A stretch of 12,898 nucleotides of DNA from DAIDHZ01 sp965370365 (GCA_965370365.1 CBDUSP010000045.1:1-12898), one strand, 5' to 3'; counted from the stretch's first letter, positions 1-7,104 are shown. The notes: generated by a model not told the origin, from the sequence alone. Numbers and translations are program-made.

Positions 1-51
1 TTTCGGCGTTTTTGGCGCGAATCCCCGGCAAAGCAATTAATCAGTGTCTCC
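1..51. repeat. Right end of a further 163-bp-family element, cut by the window edge
   Basis: Bases 27-51 match the right terminus of the complete element that follows (CAATTGATCAGTGTCTCC at its end against CAATTAATCAGTGTCTCC here) and also the end of the 6942-7104 copy. The segment ends in GTCTCC followed by TTAA (52-55), and that same TTAA is directly followed by the left end of the next copy. The element is therefore a partial copy lying head-to-tail with its neighbour and sharing one TTAA. Bases 1-26 are GC-richer and do not clearly match the other copies, so they may be a diverged interior or another sequence. Confidence 0.65.
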
Positions 52-55
52 TTAA

Positions 56-218
56 GGAACCACTGATCAATTCATTTACCGAATCTTTCCGCGCTTTTTG
101 ACAGCTTTTGACTTTTTCGAACTCACTAACTTACAAAAGTTTAGATTCGTTCGAAAAAATCAAAATCTGCCCTAAAAACCATCGAAAACCTTCGATAAAG
201 CAATTGATCAGTGTCTCC
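56..218. mobile_element. 163-bp MITE-like inverted-repeat element, copy 1
   Basis: This is a non-coding element bounded by GGAACCACTGATCAATTCAT on the left and the inverse of GGAGACACTGATCAATTGCT on the right, with TTAA directly on both sides (52-55 and 219-222). The interior is also palindromic: TTTTTCGAAC and GTTCGAAAAA face each other around a short loop, so either strand could fold along nearly its whole length. A second copy of exactly the same length lies at 6942-7104 with only a few base differences, concentrated near the right end. Terminal inverted repeats, fixed length, flanking 4-bp direct repeats and absence of coding capacity fit a miniature inverted-repeat transposable element moved in trans. 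It ends about 50 bp before the pgpH start codon. Confidence 0.85.
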
Positions 219-269
219 TTAAAAGCGCGCCCCTTTACATTTCTTAAACCTTTAAGTTAGACTGGATGT

Positions 270-2381
270 ATGAAACGGGATCTCCTCCGAGAAAACTGGC
301 TTAACTGGCTCTCTTCGAATTCAAGGGGCTGGCGTATTCTCGTGGGGCTTATCTGTGTTGTCTGTCTTGCTGTTTTTCTTCACTTCAGGGAAGTTCGTTT
401 AAAAGTTTTAGAGCTCAATACAACAGCGAGTCGATATGTTGTTGCTCAAGTGGATTTTGAGTTTCCTGACTATGAGGCGACGGTTCTTTTAAAGCAGCAG
501 GCGATGCAGGATGTTGGGAGAATCTACCAACTCGAAGATAAGCAAATCCGTGCAGCAAGAGATCATCTAGCGGATCTTCTTGCCCACAGTAGGAAATGGA
601 GACAGGTTGCTCCGAAGAGTACCTTTGATGAGATGTACAAAGCGGCAGATGAGATCGAGACGCTCCTTCTTGAAGCGCGCTTTACGGATCCAAGAACGAT
701 CCAAAAAATTAAAGAGATTTCATCATCCAGCGCCTCTTATTACGAGATTCTTTTTGAGGATGAAAAGAGTCCGGTGCAATTGCCTGAAGAATTTTGGCAG
801 GGGATTGAGCACCAAATTGCGCAGAGCGGCTTTTTTCATGCTGAAACGATTCGATATGTTGTTGGGGCCTTTCAGAAAGTGCACTGGGTTCTTGTTCAGG
901 ATGTTTCCCTTGAAGATGCCTTGCGCAATCGGGTGGGGGAACAGGTCCCTCAGAAAATGACCAAAGTTCATGCAGGGCAGAGGCTCGTCAACCAGGGAGA
1001 AAAAATCACCTCGCATCATTTAGTCATGATGCAAGCAATGAAGCAGGCTCTCTCGGAGAGTCGTCACTTGAGCGATCCTTTGACGTGGATCGCAAGCTTT
1101 TTGATCTCTCTGATTTTTGTGACAATCAGCGCTCTTTATTTTCGCATTAGCCAGGTAGCATTTGTTCGCTCTTTAAGGCGTATTAGTCTTTTTGTTTGCA
1201 TCGTGATTGTCACGCTGCTTCTATCCAAGCTTACTGAGTACATTTTACTAAAAGGGACATCGCCAATCATTGCGGAGGTTCGCTATCCCATCTTAGCGCC
1301 CTTTGCAACGCTTTTGATTTGCATTTTGCTCTCTCCAAGGACGGCACTTTTTGGAGCGACCTTTTTATCGATTATTTTATCAGTAAGTTTAGCTGTTGAT
1401 CACGGAAGGTTTTTGATTTTAAATCTTGTCACTTCGATTGCGATTATTATTTGCTCTCAGGGGATTCGCAAGAGAAAAGAAGTGTTTACGGTTTGTCTTA
1501 AAGGGGCATTGAGTGCCATTCCTGTTTTATATGCGTTTACGCTTGGAGAAAACCATTTTTGGAGCACTTCCTTTTTAGCAGATGTTGCATCTTCATTTGT
1601 TTTTTTCTTGGTCATCGCAGTTCTTGTTGTTGGGATTTTGCCAGCGCTTGAAACGCTCTTTGGCATTCTAACAGATATGAGTCTTGTTGAATTCATGGAT
1701 CCGAATAGTGATTTATTGCGCGAGTTTGCAGCAGCAGTTCCTGGGACCTATCAGCACTCTCTTGTGCTTGGCAATTTAGCAGAAAGCTGTGCACGCGCAA
1801 TTGGTGCAAACGGTCTTTTTTGTAAATCGGCGACGCTTTATCACGATATCGGCAAGATGAAAAACCCGCAGTTTTTCACAGAGAATCAGCAAGATCTTGT
1901 GAATATGCATCAGTTGTTGACTCCAGTAGAATCGGCAAGGGTCATTATTGCGCATGTAATTGATGGGGTGCAGCTTGCACGTAAGTACCATTTACCGGAG
2001 TCGTTCATTGAAATCATCCGGGAGCATCATGGAACGACGCTTGTTTACTATTTTTACCATCAAGAGCTCGAGAAACAGGGTGGAGATAAGGAAGCGGTAT
2101 CGGAGAGAGATTTTCGCTATCCTGGGCCAAAGCCCCGCTCAAAAGAAGCTGCAATTATTATGATATGCGATAGTGTGGAGGCGGCATCTCGCTCTGTTGA
2201 TGATCCAACAGAAGAGGCTCTGAGAGAGGTGGTCAACCGCGTGATTAGAGAGAAAGCAGAGGATGGGCAGCTCGATGCGAGTCAGCTTACCTTTGAAGAC
2301 CTTGGTCGTATCAAAAAAGCGCTTGTCCAAGCGCTCCTCTTAAGTCACCACGTTCGCATCAAATATCCTGAGAGAGATTAG
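270..2381 (+). CDS. pgpH: 7TM-HD family membrane phosphohydrolase (PgpH-like)
   Basis: Membrane protein of 703 residues in the 7TMR-HD family. In Listeria the family member PgpH hydrolyses the second messenger c-di-AMP; the same activity is inferred here. A signal-anchor helix lies at about residues 22-38, followed by an extracytoplasmic domain to about 265, a cluster of membrane helices at about 272-460, and a cytoplasmic HD domain at about 485-695. The HD metal ligands are visible: H496 (GTYQHS), H525-D526 in LYHDIGK, H562, H586/H587 in REHHG, and D634 in ICDSVEA. Length and domain order are those of complete family members. The ATG at 270 has only a weak ribosome-binding sequence (GGAT). 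A poor promoter candidate (TTTACA 234-239, TAGACT 258-263) would place transcription almost at the ATG. Its stop interleaves with that of the convergent RING-like gene. Confidence 0.92.
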   Translation: MKRDLLRENWLNWLSSNSRGWRILVGLICVVCLAVFLHFREVRLKVLELNTTASRYVVAQVDFEFPDYEATVLLKQQAMQDVGRIYQLEDKQIRAARDHLADLLAHSRKWRQVAPKSTFDEMYKAADEIETLLLEARFTDPRTIQKIKEISSSSASYYEILFEDEKSPVQLPEEFWQGIEHQIAQSGFFHAETIRYVVGAFQKVHWVLVQDVSLEDALRNRVGEQVPQKMTKVHAGQRLVNQGEKITSHHLVMMQAMKQALSESRHLSDPLTWIASFLISLIFVTISALYFRISQVAFVRSLRRISLFVCIVIVTLLLSKLTEYILLKGTSPIIAEVRYPILAPFATLLICILLSPRTALFGATFLSIILSVSLAVDHGRFLILNLVTSIAIIICSQGIRKRKEVFTVCLKGALSAIPVLYAFTLGENHFWSTSFLADVASSFVFFLVIAVLVVGILPALETLFGILTDMSLVEFMDPNSDLLREFAAAVPGTYQHSLVLGNLAESCARAIGANGLFCKSATLYHDIGKMKNPQFFTENQQDLVNMHQLLTPVESARVIIAHVIDGVQLARKYHLPESFIEIIREHHGTTLVYYFYHQELEKQGGDKEAVSERDFRYPGPKPRSKEAAIIMICDSVEAASRSVDDPTEEALREVVNRVIREKAEDGQLDASQLTFEDLGRIKKALVQALLLSHHVRIKYPERD

Positions 2382-3199
2382 CGATTGAGCCATTGTCCAA
2401 AAGATGCAAACCACCCTGGAGGTAGATGCAACTCTGGAAGGAATGCGTCGCAAGTATTTTCTAGGACGCTTTTAGCAATTGATGCCGTAACGGCGACTTC
2501 TATCCTTTTATTTAGTTGATTGGGAGATGTGGTGTTTGAAAGTGGCTCGATATAGGAATAGGAAGGGAGGGTGGTTGCTGCAACGGTCTTGTTAACGACA
2601 TAGCGGCAGCCCCAAAAGATTAAAGTGGCTCGAGATAAGTCTTCAATTGCTTTTGAAACCTCTCGATGGGGCTTTTCCTCGGGTTTGAACTTTAGTAGTT
2701 TTCTCAACGACGCTGAGGTGGAATCCTGAACAATCAGGTATGCGATAAAAGCCGTGACTGTGGAATGGCCAGCATCGGACAAGGATTGATGAACGACGGT
2801 GCCAAGAATTTCGCCGAAGATATCCGCGGTCACCTCTTTAATTTTATTTTTTCGTTTCATATCAGGAGTTAGCTCTTCTTCCTTCTTGAGCTGATATCCA
2901 CAGCGTAATGGACAGGGGTCCTTCATTTGTTCCTTATTCAGGGAATTCTTCCACTTTTCAAAGCATTCGAAGTGCATGCAGTGAGGGTCTTTTCCTTGAG
3001 GCGGGCGATGGGCAAAAACACTATTTTCGAGTGTCTCCTTGCAGATCACGCACTCATCGGATGAGGATATGTGATATGTATATGCAGGTGAGACTTCCTT
3101 TACGACTGCAGGAATGAGTTGTTGCTTCCATGTTTCTGGAGTGGGATCTAGCCAAGCGTTTGGCTTTGGATTTTTGGGTGCGGTATGGGCTAAAGTCAT
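2378..3199 (-). CDS. RING-like zinc-finger protein, candidate host-directed effector
   Basis: Protein of 273 residues. Residues 50-101 hold a cysteine/histidine array of RING type: C50-x2-C53, then H73-C74-x-H76-x2-C79 followed by FEKW, then C96-x3-C100 after a proline-containing spacer. The H-x2-H-x2-C-x3-W pattern is that of RING-H2 fingers, but the third ligand is offset (D71 or C74) and the last pair is C-x3-C instead of C-x2-C, so it is a variant finger. RING domains recruit E2 enzymes for ubiquitin transfer in eukaryotes; bacteria lack this pathway, and bacterial RING or U-box proteins are usually secreted effectors. Secretion is inferred: there is no Sec signal peptide. Residues 120-273 are unrecognised, with a mildly hydrophobic stretch at about 145-157. 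The SD is weak (AAGAGA before the ATG). A zinc finger of non-ubiquitin function is the alternative. Confidence 0.75.
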   Translation of the reverse strand: MTLAHTAPKNPKPNAWLDPTPETWKQQLIPAVVKEVSPAYTYHISSSDECVICKETLENSVFAHRPPQGKDPHCMHFECFEKWKNSLNKEQMKDPCPLRCGYQLKKEEELTPDMKRKNKIKEVTADIFGEILGTVVHQSLSDAGHSTVTAFIAYLIVQDSTSASLRKLLKFKPEEKPHREVSKAIEDLSRATLIFWGCRYVVNKTVAATTLPSYSYIEPLSNTTSPNQLNKRIEVAVTASIAKSVLENTCDAFLPELHLPPGWFASFGQWLNR

Positions 3200-3423
3200 A
3201 AATTTCTCTTGAAGACGGGAGGATTTTAGTATAAAAGCGCATTAAGATAAATAGTGTTTTTTGTTTTAATTAAAATCGCGGTAAAAAAATAAAGTAAACT
3301 ATTGCTTTTATTGTAGCTCTTTTTGATGGTGCTTGCGACCCCATCATCTTGTCTCTGCATTATGTAGATAGCTTCGAGAAGGAAGCCGCCAGGCAGTAAA
3401 AGATTGCGAAATTTTTTGGATGT
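3200..3423. other. AT-rich intergenic region upstream of the RING-like gene
   Basis: This 224-bp gap separates the mutase stop from the RING-like gene start on the minus strand. It contains a 12-bp AT palindrome (TTTTAATTAAAA, 3264-3275) inside a very AT-rich block at about 3225-3310, where promoter-like hexamers occur on the minus strand (a TATACT close to the gene, and TTTACT with TTTAAT at 18-bp spacing further up). None is convincing on its own. The gap suggests the RING-like gene has its own promoter. A short imperfect hairpin near 3326-3348 lacks a T-run, so I do not call it a terminator. Confidence 0.3.
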
Positions 3424-5082
3424 TTACTCGAATTCTTTTTTCAAGAAATTCCCGATGCTTTGGATGCGCTCATTGCAAGCCTTAAGCTTGCCCTCTATAT
3501 CAGGTGATAGAGCCTCTACAACCTCGATGTAGATTTTGATTTTGGGCTCTGTACCAGAGGGTCTGACGACGATTTTTGTTTCATCTTCAAGCCAAAGCCG
3601 CACGACATTAGACGGGGGGAATTCAGCAGATCCGGGAAGAAAGTCTTCGACTTTAGAGACTTTTTTTCCATTGATCTCTTGCGGGGGATTTCGCCGAAGA
3701 TTTTGCATCTTTTCTTGCATCTGTCTCATGCTCTTTTCACTGTCCGAGAATTTAAGACTAATCAGGTGCTCGCGATGGACTCCATATTTTCGGTAAAGAT
3801 CATAGAGCAGATCATGAAGTGTTTTTCCATGTGCTTTCGCTTTTGCTGCAGCCTCTGTGATCAGGCATGCAGAGGAAATCGCATCTTTATCGCGCACAAA
3901 GTCCCCAAAAAGATAGCCGCAGGATTCCTCAGCACCAAAAACATATGTGTGTGTTTTGTCTTTTTCCCATTCGGCCATTTTTGCACCGATGTATTTAAAT
4001 CCCGTTAAAACATCAACGCACATGCCTCCATAGTTTTTGGCAATTTTGCAGAAAAGTTCGCTCGTAACAATTGTCTTTACAAAGGTTGCTTTTGGAGGGA
4101 GTTTGGAAGAAATACAAATATGATCGAGAAGAAGGCAAGCCACTTGGTTACCGCTTAATTGATGAGGTCCCTTAGAGACAACACCGATTCGATCTGCATC
4201 GGGATCTGTTGCGATGAGCAAGTCCCCCTCTTCGGAAATGAGCTGTTTTGTTCCAAGTTCAAGAGCTGCTTTTTCTTCTGGATTGGGACTTGGCGCGGAG
4301 GAAAAATTGCCATCTAGAGATCTTTGCTCTTCCACAATGTGAATATCCTTGTATCCCCAGCTTTTAAGAGCTTCGGGGAGGATGCGAATGCCTGTTCCGT
4401 GCAGGGGGCTGTAGATAATCTTGATCTTTTTAAGCTCTGGGAGGAGCTGTAATTTTTTTATTTCTTCGAGATAAATCGCATCAAACTCATCTCCAACGAG
4501 TTGGATCAGAGGACTGTCTTTTGGTGCAAGGGCAGGGACTTTGTCTACGCGGTGCACCTCATCGATAATGCCTTGATCATGAGGAGGTGTGATTTGCGCG
4601 CCATCTTCCCAATAGACTTTGTAGCCGTTGTATTCAGGGGGATTATGCGATGCTGTGATCATCACAGCACTCTTGCATTTAAAGTGCCTGCATCCAAAAG
4701 AAACCATAGGCGTTGGGCAAATGTCTTTTGTAAGAAAGACCTTGATCCCATTTGCTGCAAGAACACGCGCAGTAGTTATTGCAAACTCTTTCGAGTGGTT
4801 TCGAACATCATATCCAATAAACACACTTCCCATGTTTTTTAAGTAATTTGCAAGACCTTGGCTTGCCTTTCGAACGGTATAGATATTCATTCGATTTGTC
4901 CCAACACCCATAATGCCGCGCATTCCTCCTGTTCCAAAGGACAGATCTTTAAAAAATGCATCGGAGAGAGCTTGTGGGTTTTCTTTTAGAAGTTTTTGGA
5001 TTTCGCTTTTTGTTTTGTCATCGTAAGGGCCTGTAAGCCATGCATCGATGCGGCTGCGGATTGCGGGGGGGAGATCGTTCAT
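3424..5082 (-). CDS. Phosphohexomutase (phosphoglucomutase/phosphomannomutase family)
   Basis: Cytoplasmic alpha-D-phosphohexomutase of 552 residues, which interconverts hexose 1- and 6-phosphates through a phosphoserine intermediate and feeds sugar-nucleotide or glycogen metabolism. All four family signatures are present: the phosphoserine loop TASHNP at residues 143-148 (S145 is phosphorylated), the metal-binding loop DPDADR at 293-298, the sugar-binding loop EESCGY at 385-390, and the phosphate-binding loop RPSGTEPK at 507-514. GGMRG at 52-56 is the usual N-terminal signature. Length matches the 550-600 residue bacterial type that also includes glucose-1,6-bisphosphate synthases, so the exact substrate (glucose, mannose or pentose phosphate) cannot be fixed from motifs. 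It starts 14 bp after the YkgJ-like stop with no clear ribosome-binding site, which suggests translation linked to that gene. Confidence 0.93.
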   Translation of the reverse strand: MNDLPPAIRSRIDAWLTGPYDDKTKSEIQKLLKENPQALSDAFFKDLSFGTGGMRGIMGVGTNRMNIYTVRKASQGLANYLKNMGSVFIGYDVRNHSKEFAITTARVLAANGIKVFLTKDICPTPMVSFGCRHFKCKSAVMITASHNPPEYNGYKVYWEDGAQITPPHDQGIIDEVHRVDKVPALAPKDSPLIQLVGDEFDAIYLEEIKKLQLLPELKKIKIIYSPLHGTGIRILPEALKSWGYKDIHIVEEQRSLDGNFSSAPSPNPEEKAALELGTKQLISEEGDLLIATDPDADRIGVVSKGPHQLSGNQVACLLLDHICISSKLPPKATFVKTIVTSELFCKIAKNYGGMCVDVLTGFKYIGAKMAEWEKDKTHTYVFGAEESCGYLFGDFVRDKDAISSACLITEAAAKAKAHGKTLHDLLYDLYRKYGVHREHLISLKFSDSEKSMRQMQEKMQNLRRNPPQEINGKKVSKVEDFLPGSAEFPPSNVVRLWLEDETKIVVRPSGTEPKIKIYIEVVEALSPDIEGKLKACNERIQSIGNFLKKEFE

Positions 5083-5096
5083 AAGAGTTTTTTATA

Positions 5097-5552
5097 TCAG
5101 ACAAGAAAATTTTGCTCGAGAAGATTATCGAGATAGGTCAGGCATTCTTTTTGGATATGCAAAGAAGAGACAACGGGAGCATCTGGATGATTGATCCCTT
5201 CGCAATGCTTTGCAGCGTTTTCCCAGTCTTCAGGTTTTTCAAGATTGTGAAGCCACCAAGGAAAGGTACGACATTGAACAGGCCTTGCTTCATAGACTTT
5301 GCATTTGTTGTCCTCTAAAAATATGCAATCGCCCGAAGTGTCTTGATCAATGAGGGCGAGCTTGTTGTCCTCTTTCCTTGTGTACTTTTTAGAAAAGGCC
5401 TCTGGGGAAAGATTAAAATGCTTTGCAAGACGATCCACATCACTTTTTCCAAGAAAAACATAGCCATCCGATCCTGTGCAGCAGCCCCCACACTCGGTGC
5501 ACTTAAAGCGAAGGCCGTCTTCAAACCAAGGGCTTTTTACTTCGTCTTCCAT
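5097..5552 (-). CDS. YkgJ-family cysteine-cluster protein
   Basis: Small cytoplasmic protein (151 residues from the chosen start) of the YkgJ/CxxCxxCC family, described as a putative zinc- or iron-binding domain of unknown function. The N-terminal cluster is C-x2-C-x2-C-C (FKCTECGGCC, residues 15-24). A second cysteine group follows with C-IFLEDNK-C and C-RTFPWW, the typical second half of the family, and further cysteines lie towards the C-terminus. I chose the ATG at 5552 because an AGGA lies six bases upstream and the protein then begins just before the conserved domain. A longer reading from 5615 adds 21 residues without homology to the family pattern, deep inside the upstream gene. The gene overlaps the phosphoesterase by 16 bp and is followed 14 bp later by the mutase, so the three probably form one operon. 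Confidence 0.88.
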   Translation of the reverse strand: MEDEVKSPWFEDGLRFKCTECGGCCTGSDGYVFLGKSDVDRLAKHFNLSPEAFSKKYTRKEDNKLALIDQDTSGDCIFLEDNKCKVYEARPVQCRTFPWWLHNLEKPEDWENAAKHCEGINHPDAPVVSSLHIQKECLTYLDNLLEQNFLV

Positions 5553-6391
5553 GCAAATTCCTGTGTGTTTTCCTTTTCCCAAGACCCTTTTAAGTGGTAT
5601 GTGGATACGGTGCATCCTGCAGGCTCAAGGTCGATGAGATTCCAGGTTCCTTTATTTTTTAAAGAGCAGCTCCCGCTATCTAAAACAATTGGCAAACCAT
5701 CAGGACGAAGATCGGCGATCGAGTGGCGGTGTGTGTGTCCATGAAGATAGAGGGAAATATTGGAATGGCGTCTTAGGAGTTTTTCTAGATGCTCCCCTCT
5801 TTTTAAGGCTTTCTTTGGATCTTCTTGCGCGAAAAATGGATAGTGATTGAGAAGGATGATTTTATCATCTTTTGGAATCTGGCCGAGAAGATGCTCTAAT
5901 TGAGCTTCCAATGCTTTTGAAAAAGTCCCTTCTGAAGAGGTAATGCATGTAGGTTTTGCAGTGTCCATTGCAACGACCCACCATCGCTTGCTTATTTTGT
6001 GCGCTTCCACCCCCTCTTTTTTTAGAGAAGCAAGGTCCGGTTTCTTATTTGCGAAAGACTCAAAAAAGCGCTTTTTCTGGTAGCTACGCACTGTATATTG
6101 ATCGTGATTGCCGGGGATTGCAATCCAAGGAGATTTAATTCTTTGGACGAAGGTCTTTGCTTGTTTAAACTCTTCGGGCATCGAGGAGGAGCTAAAATCG
6201 CCTCCAAAGAGAACCAGATCGACGTTTAGATCTTCGAAAAGAGCGGGGAGATTCTCAACTTGTGTTTCGTCAAATTCTTTTTTGCGACGAAGGAGCCAAT
6301 TCAAATGACTAAAAATTCTTTTAGGAAAAAGTCGTAACGGATTGGCTGTCAGCTTCGTAAAGTGAAAATCAGAGATGTGAATAATTCGCAT
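5537..6391 (-). CDS. Calcineurin-like metallophosphoesterase
   Basis: Cytoplasmic dinuclear metal phosphoesterase of 284 residues. All family motifs are intact in order: SDFHF (D8, H10), GGD (D65), GNHD (N95, H96), NHYP (H183) and GHTH (H219, H221). The arrangement resembles CpdA-like cyclic nucleotide phosphodiesterases and relatives, but similar proteins act on other phosphoesters, so the substrate is unknown. I prefer the ATG at 6391 because the family begins with MRIIHISDFH; a TTG three codons upstream is possible but sits only three bases from the nearest AGG. The AGG before the ATG is 12 bases away, so initiation looks weak. A stem-loop lies directly upstream at 6400-6426. The gene overlaps the YkgJ-like gene by 16 bp and heads a probable three-gene operon. 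Confidence 0.9.
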   Translation of the reverse strand: MRIIHISDFHFTKLTANPLRLFPKRIFSHLNWLLRRKKEFDETQVENLPALFEDLNVDLVLFGGDFSSSSMPEEFKQAKTFVQRIKSPWIAIPGNHDQYTVRSYQKKRFFESFANKKPDLASLKKEGVEAHKISKRWWVVAMDTAKPTCITSSEGTFSKALEAQLEHLLGQIPKDDKIILLNHYPFFAQEDPKKALKRGEHLEKLLRRHSNISLYLHGHTHRHSIADLRPDGLPIVLDSGSCSLKNKGTWNLIDLEPAGCTVSTYHLKGSWEKENTQEFAWKTK

Positions 6392-6399
6392 AAAAGGCA

Positions 6400-6426
6400 A
6401 ATACCTGCGCTGAAGCGGCAGGTATT
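6400..6426 (-). terminator. Stem-loop between the small basic protein gene and the phosphoesterase gene
   Basis: AATACCTGC (6400-6408) and GCAGGTATT (6418-6426) form a perfect 9-bp stem around a 9-base loop that can itself pair GC with GC. Read on the minus strand the stem is followed by TTTGCCTTTT, an interrupted T-rich tail, which fits a moderate intrinsic terminator for the 102-residue gene ending at 6444. Because the stem lies within ten bases of the phosphoesterase start and covers its only AGG, it could instead control translation of that gene. Confidence 0.45.
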
Positions 6427-6443
6427 ATACCTATATTTATCTC

Positions 6444-6752
6444 TCAAATGCGAGGGGTTTTTTTTCTCGTCGGTCGCGTGGTCGGGGTTTTTGCCTTATT
6501 GCTCTCGATATTGGGAACCCTTTTTGCCATTTTCTTGTTTTTTTCTTCTGGAGTGAGGGCATTATGGACTCTTGATGCATTCTCTTTTGCTTTCCTTTGT
6601 TTTGCTTGTTTCTTTACTTGGCGAGGGGTCTGTTCCTGGGCAGGGGCTTTTAAGACCTCTCCACTATAGGCTTCCTCTTCCATTTCATCTCTATGTTCCG
6701 AGCGAACAACCTGGCGGTTGAGCTTTTTGATATGATGCGGCAGATCTTTCAT
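6444..6752 (-). CDS. Small lysine/arginine-rich protein, unknown function
   Basis: Protein of 102 residues that I do not recognise. It is strongly basic and hydrophilic: the first third has a His/Lys/Arg segment followed by an acidic patch (DEMEEE, residues 23-28), and from about residue 42 on it is rich in Lys, Arg, Gln and Pro, ending in a TPTTRPTRKKTPRI tail. There is no membrane segment or signal peptide and no cysteine. The composition suggests nucleic-acid binding or intrinsic disorder; the C-terminal Thr/Pro/Lys tail loosely recalls histone-like chlamydial proteins, but I see no specific match. The gene is supported by a strong ribosome-binding site, GGGAGG, four bases before the ATG, by a leader of AT-rich promoter-like sequence, and by the hairpin just after its stop. 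It stands alone between the phosphoesterase operon and the glycosyltransferase remnant. Confidence 0.7.
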   Translation of the reverse strand: MKDLPHHIKKLNRQVVRSEHRDEMEEEAYSGEVLKAPAQEQTPRQVKKQAKQRKAKENASRVHNALTPEEKNKKMAKRVPNIESNKAKTPTTRPTRKKTPRI

Positions 6753-6784
6753 CTTTCCTCCCTTTGTGTTTATTTTATTAAATT

Positions 6785-6880
6785 TTAAATTAATAGTGTA
6801 TTTATTGCGGATTTTTTCACTATTGTGGTGGGAATGAACGACTTCCAGTTTTTAAGGGGAAGAGGGGTGATGATGCTCTC
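6785..6880 (-). pseudogene. Partial duplicate of the glycosyltransferase 3' end
   Basis: The minus strand encodes IITPLPLKNWKSFIPTTIVK followed by a short tail and a TAA at 6785. The intact glycosyltransferase ends with TIITP, then about a dozen extra residues, then NWKSFIPTTIVKKS. DNA identity is high across 6810-6850 against 7123-7163 and again across 6861-6874, with about 26 bp of the intact gene missing between. No start codon or upstream domain remains. It is either the last piece of a deleted tandem paralogue or the older 3' end of the same gene, displaced by duplication. It ends about 30 bp before the start of the small basic protein gene. Confidence 0.7.
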
Positions 6881-6885
6881 CAATT

Positions 6886-6941
6886 TTTTACGACATTTTA
6901 CGACATGTTTTGCGACAAAAATGGCTATTTTGTGTCGTAAA
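6886..6941. repeat. Cluster of ACGACA repeats forming a hairpin with alternative arms
   Basis: Three direct copies, TTTTACGACA (6886-6895), TTTTACGACA (6896-6905) and TTTTGCGACA (6908-6917), are followed by one inverted copy, TGTCGTAAA (6933-6941). The closest pair folds into a stem of about 14 bp (6908-6922 with 6927-6941) around GGCT, but the inverted arm can pair with any of the three. It lies just downstream of the glycosyltransferase gene as it was before the 163-bp element inserted, and on the minus strand it is followed by A-rich, not T-rich, sequence. A terminator or RNA-stability structure is possible, as is a protein-binding site. Confidence 0.6.
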
Positions 6942-7104
6942 GGAACCACTGATCAATTCATTTACCGAATCTTTCCGCGCTTTTTGACAGCTTTTGACTT
7001 TTTCGAACTCACTAACTTACAAAAGTTTAGATTCGTTCGAAAAAATCAAAATCTGCCCTAAAAACCATCGAAAATCTTCGGCAAAGCAATGAATCAGTGG
7101 CTCC
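6942..7104. mobile_element. 163-bp MITE-like inverted-repeat element, copy 2
   Basis: Same length as the copy at 56-218 and nearly identical to it over the first 130 bases. The left end is GGAACCACTGATCAATTCAT and the right end is the inverse of GGAGCCACTGATTCATTGCT. TAAA lies directly on both sides (6938-6941 and 7105-7108), a 4-bp target duplication different from the TTAA of copy 1, which shows insertion at an independent site. The internal TTTTTCGAAC/GTTCGAAAAA palindrome is kept. The element lies in the last codons of the glycosyltransferase gene, whose stop codon now spans the junction. It also separates the intact gene from the duplicated 3' fragment. Confidence 0.88.

Noticed and set aside
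1..235. Transposase or its remnant next to the 163-bp elements
   Set aside because: No frame in or beside the elements encodes a DDE or serine recombinase motif; the elements are non-coding.
3326..3348. Intrinsic terminator after the mutase gene
   Set aside because: The stem is only five base pairs plus a mismatch, and no T-run follows on the minus strand.
5553..5615. Longer N-terminus for the YkgJ-like protein
   Set aside because: The extra 21 residues lie inside the phosphoesterase coding region, do not look like the family, and a good AGGA supports the ATG at 5552.
6392..6400. TTG start for the metallophosphoesterase
   Set aside because: It adds only three residues, has an AGG too close to function well, and the family begins at the ATG reading MRIIHISDFH.
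6825..7061. Plus-strand frame of 78 codons across the 163-bp element
   Set aside because: It runs through a gene remnant, a repeat cluster and a mobile element, and has no conserved content.
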